DNA from: Chromera velia
Taxonomy: Eukaryota; Sar; Chromeraceae
Assembly (NCBI GenBank): GCA_018398765.1
Contig: JAHBMJ010000704.1
Location: 30,122-41,776, forward strand
Length of the DNA stretch: 11,655 nt
Direction: 5' to 3'
Below the pieces are notes generated by a model, which was not told the DNA's origin, searched no databases, and was given only the letters and a program-made list of their open reading frames with translations. Positions within the stretch are counted from its first letter, which is position 1; each line of letters starts with the position of its first letter. Positions 6,476 to 11,655 of the stretch are shown here, piece after piece. Both the position numbers and the translations under genes were made by a program.

Positions 6476-6755
6476 GTAGAAGAATAGTCTGATGTAGTCT
6501 GATCTTATCTAATCTTCAACGACTCTGAAGACTTCAAGTCACTTTGAAAGTCTATGATCACTTCAATTTTTGTCTAACAATTTTATCACACCTACGTTGC
6601 CCTAACGATTTCATCACACATATTGTGATACAATTATTTGTGTCACTGGTACTAGTGTATACAGTATTATGTCACAATTTGAATTGTGTCACACGATTTG
6701 TTATACTATAGTTTCAGTGTATTTTGTATTATGGGAGCTAGAGCTTTTTAAAGGA

Positions 6756-6757
<2 letters not shown>
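6476..6757. other. AT-rich intergenic sequence with palindromes
   Basis: No gene is seen. CACA/TGTG words recur in both orientations, including an inverted repeat CACAATT-TG-AATTGTG at about 6673-6688 and TCACA...TGTGA near 6615-6628. Confidence 0.6.

Positions 6758-6802
<45 letters not shown>
6758..6802. repeat. (TA)n microsatellite
   Basis: About 45 bp of TA repeat with one TG interruption near 6793. AT-rich sequence with two A runs follows to about 6950. Confidence 0.95.
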
Positions 6803-6959
6803 AGATTTTCATTTTAGAGAATATAATATAAAATATATAAATATAGAAACCACTCCTAGTAAACGCCTCGGGAGACTGAAAAAAAAAATGTCGACAATTA
6901 GTAGATAAACGAATTATTCTGACGAATTAAAAAAAAAAATATCATTTCTACCATATTTT

Positions 6960-7274
6960 ACCACCTCCCTCTCTCACCTACTCTAGGGCTTCCCAGAAAC
7001 GTGTATGTTTCTAGTTCAATTACGCTACCTGGATGGCTGTTTCCACCTTGCGATGGGTCGATCTCATAGGTGGGCTTTCAAAGACTCCTCCATCTATTCT
7101 TGCCGGCGAAAACAGACGCCGGCCGGGCTGGGCCGCGCCGCGGCTGCCCGGCCCGCGGCCCGGCATGCAGGGGCCGCGAATGGCAATGCATTGACCATTT
7201 GAAGATCACGATCACTTCATATCACTTCGATCTGAATCTGGGCATCAAAATGACAGTGCAACATCAGTACAACA
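6960..7274 (+). promoter_or_regulatory. 5' flank of ankyrin gene with GC-rich hairpin patch
   Basis: Composition changes sharply from AT-rich to very GC-rich at about 7101-7180, then becomes average. GCCGGCG (7102-7108) and CGCCGGC (7117-7123) form a perfect 7-bp inverted repeat with an 8-nt loop, followed by a dense CpG run. The patch lies about 100 bp before the first ATG of the ankyrin gene, where a core promoter or 5' UTR would sit. No TATA or initiator can be assigned. Confidence 0.35.
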
Positions 7275-9911
7275 ATGCAGAGGGTTGTCGAGGCATGTCG
7301 CGGAGCGTTCCATCGTCTGTCTTTCCCGAGTCAGACATTTCTATCCTCAATTGCAGCGTTAAAACAGACAAGTCCGAATTGTGTCGCAAGTTTCTTCCAC
7401 AAGCCCGCTCTGCAAGCGTATCCGTCTCCGACTCGCGAAATGCAGTTCGGGCATGAGCTCTGTCTTGAGGAGCTTCTGTGTATGTCTGGTGCTCTGGGCA
7501 TCAGTATTTTCTGGAAGCTCTCTTCTCTGTCCAAAGAACTTTTAAAGCTTCGGGATGACGTTTCTTCCAAGGGACTGGGCTGCATTGTTGCCGGTCTGCG
7601 AGCCGTCTCGGAACGAACCGACCTCCACGACCTTCTGCTCGACTGCATCGATCGAGACAATGCACGATCTTTGCAGCAGCTGTTCGCAATTGAAACAGTG
7701 AAGGGGAGTTTCCGGGGGTTGATTGGTCGTGCAGTTGAGAAATGTGCTGTGAAGTGCTATGATATCCTGAAACGCAGTCCTTGTCTTTTCGTCCCGCCAG
7801 ACCTCTCGCAGTTCTGTCCCAGGGATTGAAAGAAAGAGATGCTTTGCCGTCTCTTGGATGACAAACTTGTCGATCCGAACATGTGGATCAAGGAGGACAT
7901 GCGTGATGACAGACAGCTCCGCACTGATCCCTGGACGGTTTATTGGCAACCGCTTCTGAGCCGCCTGATAGATGCAAGGAATTTCGAGTGCGCACAGGTG
8001 CTTCTTGATCGTGGTGCGCGTGTAGACGTGTGCGAGTGGGAGGCAGAAAGCACATACGTCAACAGTCCTGAAGACAATGACGATCCCGCGTATGCGTTTG
8101 AATTGTGGGACGAGTATAATTCTTTCCCCGGAAAGACCTCTTTGCACACCCTCGTTCTTGCTCTCAAACCCGACAGCCTAGGCACACGGAGACCCCCTCC
8201 CGCGAGGGGTTTGTCTCTCTTGAAACGCATGGCTGCTCTAGCAAAAGAAAGGGGGTGTCTTGAGTGGACTGCCACTGTTCCCGAGGCAGCACTCCTCCCG
8301 AGCCGATTGTATGCAAGGACCCAGCAGTGCGAACTGTCACCCTTTTTGCTTGCGTGCAGTTCCCTTCAGCCAGTCCTTGTCGATGCGTTCATAGAAGCAG
8401 GAGCCTGTGTCAAGGGGGGGGTGTTGAAGAAGGAAAGCCCAGTGAGTCTTTCCACTCTCTGCCTGAGGCGCTATCCTGATTCCCCAACCGAAGAGATGGG
8501 GCAGAGCTGTGTAGAGGTGCTCCGAAGACTCGCACACAACGGGGTGGACCTCGACCCTCAGGTGGAAGGGATGTCCCAGCAAGTTGCCGCACTCCCTCTG
8601 TTTGTGGCCCTTTGTAAGGGATCTGAGAAGCTCGTTGACTTTCTTGTCAAAGAGGGAGGCCTGACTATTACTGACTCGTACAGAGGATTCTCCCCCGTGT
8701 TGATGTGCATCCAACACCGACGCTGGTCTCTGGCCGCTGTGCTCCTGGATGAACACAACCTAGATCCAAACAGAGAGGGTAGGTTCTGGACGACAAAGCT
8801 TCGCGAATATGATTCATCGCCTTTCTATTTGAATAGGGAAGGCGAGATCCTTATGTCCTCTCTGTGTGCTTCAGTGTATATGTGGAACGATCCGCTTCTG
8901 AATTATTCCAAAGACAGGTGGTATCTGGAAATGGACGGCGACAAGCAGAGTTCTGCAGAAAAAACCGCAGAATTCTGCAGATTGTTGGTTGAGAGAGGTG
9001 CTAGATGTAACCTACATGTCGGGAGAGACAGAGACGGAGGGGGGGACAGAGGAAGAGGAAGATCCCCCACAGACAGAAGAAGAAGGCGAGTCAGAAGATG
9101 AAGAAGTCGAGCAAGACCCCCCCCGCAGTATCCTCTCTCCCCTTGTGCTCGTGTGCACCCCCCCACACACTCCGTTTCTGATTGACAGCATTTGTTCAAT
9201 GATTCGTCTCCTTGTCGAGAGAGCAGGAGCAGATCCAAACCAACTTGGGCATTCTTCCCCGGAAGGCCCCACGTCACCTTCCAATCCATGCACGAGGCCG
9301 CCTCCCTCTCGAAGAGGCACTTCTTGAAGTTCTTCCTCCCCCCAAACCCGCCGACGACGCAGACAGAGAAGTCGAGGAATTTGGATTGGGATTGGATTTT
9401 GTGTTCGGGGATGCCCCCCGTGGCAGCGCTGTGAACAGAAGCAGAAATCCCCCCCAGAGTCCACCACGGGATGAGGCAGGGGAACAGGAGACAACGCGTG
9501 TTGTGCAAACTTTGATTGAAGTGAGTAGGGCATGCAAGCAACGTCTAGGCCATCTTCAGTAGCGCTTGCGAATCCCTCCCTCTCTATATTTCTATCTATC
9601 TCTCTATTTCTCCCTCTCCCTCTCCATGTGTGTGAGAGAGCGTGTGAGCGCGCGTGTCTGTCTGTGTCCCGTGTGTGCCCTTTGTGTCTTCGCGTGTTTG
9701 TGTGCGTGCGTGTAACACTGTGTAACTGTGTCTCTGACTCACATAATCTGACTGCCTATCTGTAACAACTCTGTCCCCCCCCCCCCCCCTGGGGGGGGGG
9801 GTGAGTGAGTGAATGAGTGAGTAAGTGAGTGAGAGAGTGAATGTGTGTGTGTGTGTGTGTGTATGTGTGTGTGTGTGGGCGCGCGCGCGTGCTTGTTTGT
9901 TTGTATTTGCT

Positions 9912-9946
<35 letters not shown>

Positions 9947-10097
9947 GTGCGTATGCGTGCAGGTTGGTGCACGCACGGACCTGCTGTCTGCTGCACTGAA
10001 GCTGAGAGGCCGCAGAATCCTCCCTGCCGGCTTTCCTCTTGCCACCGATGGAGACCAAGAAGAGTCGGAACAGGGAAAGGACGAGCCAGGCCCCTAG
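7275..10097 (+). CDS. Ankyrin-repeat-type protein, disrupted, two exons
   Basis: Ankyrin proteins are protein-binding scaffolds; the partner here is unknown. Repeat-like segments include ECAQVLLDRGARVDV, PVLVDAFIEAGACVK, PLFVALCKGSEKLVDFL, AAVLLDEHNLDPN, CRLLVERGARCN, RLLVERAGADPN, EEALLEVL and VVQTLIEVGARTDLLSAAL. Helix pairs are clear, but many TPLH signatures are degenerate and insertions are long. From ATG 7275 the frame is broken by TGA 7827-7829 with no frame change. It moves one frame at or near the G7 run 9039-9045 (entering an acidic stretch, about 9050-9110) and another between about 9240 and 9310. Exon 1 ends at 9520. Exon 2 (9963-10097) joins in phase 0 and ends at TAG. The product would be about 790 residues. 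ATG 7275 is the first after an upstream in-frame TGA (7251); the first 55 residues are Ser/Arg-rich with few acids. It is either a real gene with sequence errors or a young pseudogene. Confidence 0.7.
9775..9801. repeat. C15-T-G11 perfect inverted homopolymer
   Basis: Fifteen Cs, one T and eleven Gs form an almost loop-free G:C hairpin inside the intron. It may be a natural cruciform-prone site or an assembly join between two homopolymers. Confidence 0.9.
9841..9892. repeat. (TG)n-(GC)n alternating purine-pyrimidine tract
   Basis: A nearly unbroken alternating TG stretch is followed by GCGCGCGCG. Such sequence favours left-handed Z-DNA under supercoiling. It lies in the intron. Confidence 0.85.
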
Positions 10098-10098
10098 G

Positions 10099-10496
10099 GA
10101 GCAAGGCATCGAAGCCGGCTCTCTGATGCTCTCTGTCACTCGTGACTCACCGAATGATGAGACTACCATGTGAACACACTCATAAAAAGAATCTTGATGA
10201 GACGAAGAGTGTGGGGGAGATGTAAAGAGGAACTTAAGGATGCTTTTCGAGATGTGACTGCCGAACAGCTCGCAGAAGTCCACGACAAAGAAGAAAAAGG
10301 GAAACGAAACAGAGAGCCGCGTTCCAAGGTAGAAGATCTGATCGGTATGCTTTATCAGATAAAAAGAGCAAGAGAGACAGGCTCTGCACGTAGGCATAAG
10401 GTCGCAAAAGTAATAGAGGATGCATGCTATCGCTCCACCCCTGCCCTCTGTTACTCTGTCTTTCACTCGCACTTCGTCAGAGAAAATCAAGCATAA
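10099..10496 (+). CDS. Coding-like continuation, unknown protein
   Basis: No family is recognised. Right after the ankyrin stop, an overlapping frame stays open and reads EQGIEAGSLMLSVTRDSPND up to TGA at 10169-10171. From 10170 another frame is open to TAA at 10494-10496 with a plausible soluble-protein composition: CKEELKDAFRDVTAEQLAEV, KGKRNREPRSKVEDLIGMLY and RRHKVAKVIEDAC. The first part lacks its own ATG in good context and the second begins at a GTG. This could be the real C-terminus of the ankyrin gene reached through further indels, a spliced last exon, or a second small gene. Helical, charged sequence is the only structural statement I can support. Confidence 0.35.
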
Positions 10497-10680
10497 CTTA
10501 ATATTATCCCGGGACCGTAATTCAACTGCATCCATGTTTGTCGGCAGTAGCAATGGTTTTGAAGTGCAAGGCAAGAAATTCATGTGTCGTGATGAGATGT
10601 GTCATTGTATGTATGCGTGCATGGTGTGGAGTAATGTGCATGAATATATGGTGCAAGGCGGACGTCAGATAACTGGCACG
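10497..10680. other. Non-coding flank, nothing recognised
   Basis: This moderately TG-rich sequence has ATG/GTG words scattered through it. Short frames exist on both strands but lack recognisable domains. Confidence 0.5.
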
Positions 10681-10760
10681 CAGGTGTAGGGCTCCGGCCC
10701 CGAGGCCCCCGAACACAATGTAATCCTGTAATCCTGTATAGGCAGTCAATCAATCAATTT
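10681..10760 (+). mobile_element. Possible retroelement 3' end with (TCAA)n tail
   Basis: A GC-rich CTCCGGCCCCGAGGCCCCCG is followed by an 8-bp direct repeat TGTAATCC x2 and then (TCAA)3 at 10746-10757. A short-period 3' repeat followed by a tetranucleotide tail resembles LINE or SINE ends. The body is not identified, so this is tentative. Confidence 0.3.
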
Positions 10761-10781
10761 ACCAGTGCCGGGGCTATTCTA

Positions 10782-11154
10782 GGTGTGATCTGAAAACTTG
10801 AAGTTACTTTTATCATATTTTATAATAAAGTCTGACCACCGACGTTAGACTTTAAAACTTCTTTCGTTTTAAAACTTTAAGAACAAAAAGCTTGAACATA
10901 TTGATTTATTAATTGTTCAGGATTGTTTAGCCTTTTAAAATATTTTTCAATGTATGACAAAAAACTTTTAAACTGCGTTTCCTAGTGCGTTTCAAAAGCG
11001 CCCTGCTAGCTCTGGCGACAGATAGACATAGCGGGAAGGCCCTAGAGCGGAACATATCAATCAATCAAAAGCTATATTTGAGAGTCTATAGACTTAAACC
11101 AGACTTTAAACTTTATTTCACTTTAAAACTTTACAGTACTTTACAGATCACACC
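10782..11154. repeat. 11-bp inverted repeat bounding AT-rich DNA
   Basis: GGTGTGATCTG (10782-10792) and CAGATCACACC (11144-11154) are perfect inverses about 350 bp apart. The interior has several ACTTTAAAACTTT-like words, some inverted, and AATAAA at 10824-10829. It may be a small non-autonomous element, but no target duplication or transposase is seen. Confidence 0.4.
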
Positions 11155-11393
11155 GAGGGCTACTGCTGCGGCGCAGGTACCAAGCTAGGTACCAAAGAAC
11201 ACTAACGTCGATAGGAACTATTATTAGGAAGTAAATGAACTATAGTAAATGAAGAGCCAAAGTTCAAAAATTGACCTAGACATTGACTTGCCACAAAGCT
11301 ACTAGCAAGGCTACTAGATTGGACTAACTATAACACTAGCTATAACATAATTTACTTTGCTTAAAAAAAAAAAAATCAATCAATTAAGTGTCC
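11155..11393. other. Intergenic AT-rich sequence
   Basis: No gene is seen. Features are GGTACC twice around AAGCTA (11176-11193), an A13 run (11363-11375) and TCAATCAAT at about 11376-11384, which might be an element tail. Confidence 0.5.
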
Positions 11394-11460
11394 CACATGC
11401 TGGCCCACACGATTCGGTGCCCCATATGAAGTTTCCGGGGTACCGAGTTTGAATCTACCG
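11394..11460 (+). mobile_element. tRNA-like (SINE-type) box A/box B pair
   Basis: TGGCCCACACG at 11401 resembles a Pol III A box, and GTTTGAATCT at 11447 resembles a B box (one base from GTTCGAATC). They are 46 bp apart, close to tRNA spacing. The arms do not pair well, so this is not a functional tRNA. A degenerate tRNA-derived SINE head is possible. Confidence 0.25.
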
Positions 11461-11465
11461 CCGAC

Positions 11466-11655
11466 GCCCCCCGGCGCCCCCTTCTCAGTCGTCCCACACA
11501 CTCAGACACACACAAACAAAAACACACGGAGGGGGGGAGCTAGGGGGGAGCAAGGGGGAGAGAAAGACAAAAACAGAGAAAAAATCAAAGAGAAGGAGAT
11601 AGAAGGAGTTTGTGTGTGTGAGTGTGTGTGTGTGTGAGAGAGAGAGAGAGAAAGA
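11466..11655. repeat. Low-complexity edge: C runs, G runs, (TG)n and (AG)n
   Basis: C-rich and CA-rich words are followed by three G runs (7, 6 and 5 Gs, about 11530-11557, possible G-quadruplex). A purine-rich stretch comes next, then (TG)n at about 11610-11636 and (AG)n to the end. Confidence 0.9.

Larger units (their letters stand above)
9521..9962 (+). other. GT-AG intron packed with microsatellites
   Basis: The donor is GAA/GTGAGT and the acceptor GCGTGCAG/GTT. The length is 442 nt and the phase is 0. Joining makes TLIE-VGARTDLLSAAL, a normal ankyrin helix end, which is strong support. Inside, in order, are a CT-rich part, TG-rich words, C15-T-G11 (9775-9801), (GAGT)n, (TG)n, (GC)n and (CT)n (about 9914-9944). 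The (CT)n provides the pyrimidine tract about 18 nt from the acceptor. Confidence 0.85.

Noticed and set aside
7070-7456. Alternative plus-strand frame across the start of the ankyrin gene
   Set aside because: It begins in the GC-rich patch and ends where the ankyrin frame is clearly open. No conserved pattern was seen. It remains a weak alternative for the first exon.
1565-7829. Reassigned nuclear stop codons (UAG or UGA as sense)
   Set aside because: The stops do not align to a single residue, the ankyrin gene seems to end at TAG, and frameshifts coexist with the stops. Decay, error or splicing is simpler. The stop skew is kept only as a finding to test.
7542-8147. Long minus-strand frame opposite the ankyrin gene
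   Set aside because: It is a complement shadow. The plus strand shows ankyrin-type helices and a spliced last exon.
9596-10583. Minus-strand frames of 120-275 codons opposite the intron and the last exons
   Set aside because: Much of them is His/Thr or Arg/Glu dipeptides from (TG)n and (CT)n microsatellites.
10746-11384. (TCAA)n tracts spaced about 315 bp apart as a tandem array
   Set aside because: The sequences following each tract do not match one another, so the spacing is probably chance.
1-11655. CRISPR array, rRNA, intact tRNA or bacterial operon signals
   Set aside because: None was found. The repeats present are microsatellites or coding repeats without regular unique spacers.

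Overview
The window is nuclear DNA from a eukaryote, probably a repeat-rich protist or alga. Three things show this: a non-LTR (LINE-type) retrotransposon with an APE-like endonuclease and reverse transcriptase, a GT-AG spliceosomal intron of 442 nt in an ankyrin-type gene, and dense microsatellites (TTC, TA, GAGT, TG, CT, long G and C runs). The ankyrin family style together with the pyrimidine-rich, microsatellite-laden sequence recalls chromerid algae (Chromera/Vitrella), but this assignment is a low-confidence inference. No bacterial operon, Shine-Dalgarno site, rRNA or CRISPR array is visible.

Layout. Positions 1-800 hold a poly-G edge, a (TTC)n tract that ends like a 3' splice site, and an open frame that starts with at least four exact 72-bp (24-residue) Arg/Gln-rich repeats. 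Positions 800-1255 contain a 195-nt uninterrupted homopyrimidine tract. From 1256 to about 5524 lies one LINE on the plus strand: APE endonuclease, basic linker, reverse transcriptase with intact FVDFSKAFD and YADD motifs, a CCHC-type zinc motif, a 44-bp tandem duplication and a (TAAG)n tail. Its long second ORF is broken by six TAG codons, one TGA and at least two frame changes. One frame change coincides with an N that joins two copies of the same 16-bp sequence. Two of the TAG codons are the last three bases of intron-like segments whose length is a multiple of three.

Positions 5525-7000 are AT-rich and repetitive. They carry, on the minus strand, a short chromodomain-like ORF (5658-5861) that looks like the 3' remnant of a chromovirus-type integrase or a host chromodomain gene. 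A GC-rich patch with a perfect hairpin (7102-7123) precedes the ankyrin-type gene (7275-10097). That gene is disrupted by one in-frame TGA and two frame changes in or near homopolymers. Its last exon is joined through a microsatellite-packed intron containing a C15-T-G11 hairpin. A further coding-like stretch follows (10099-10496).

The last kilobase is AT-rich, with a possible retroelement tail, an 11-bp inverted repeat, a tRNA-like (SINE?) box pair and terminal (TG)n/(AG)n.

The genes do not form a pathway. The window is a host ankyrin gene embedded in decayed retroelements and simple repeats. Many breaks lie at homopolymers, so part of the damage may come from the assembly.
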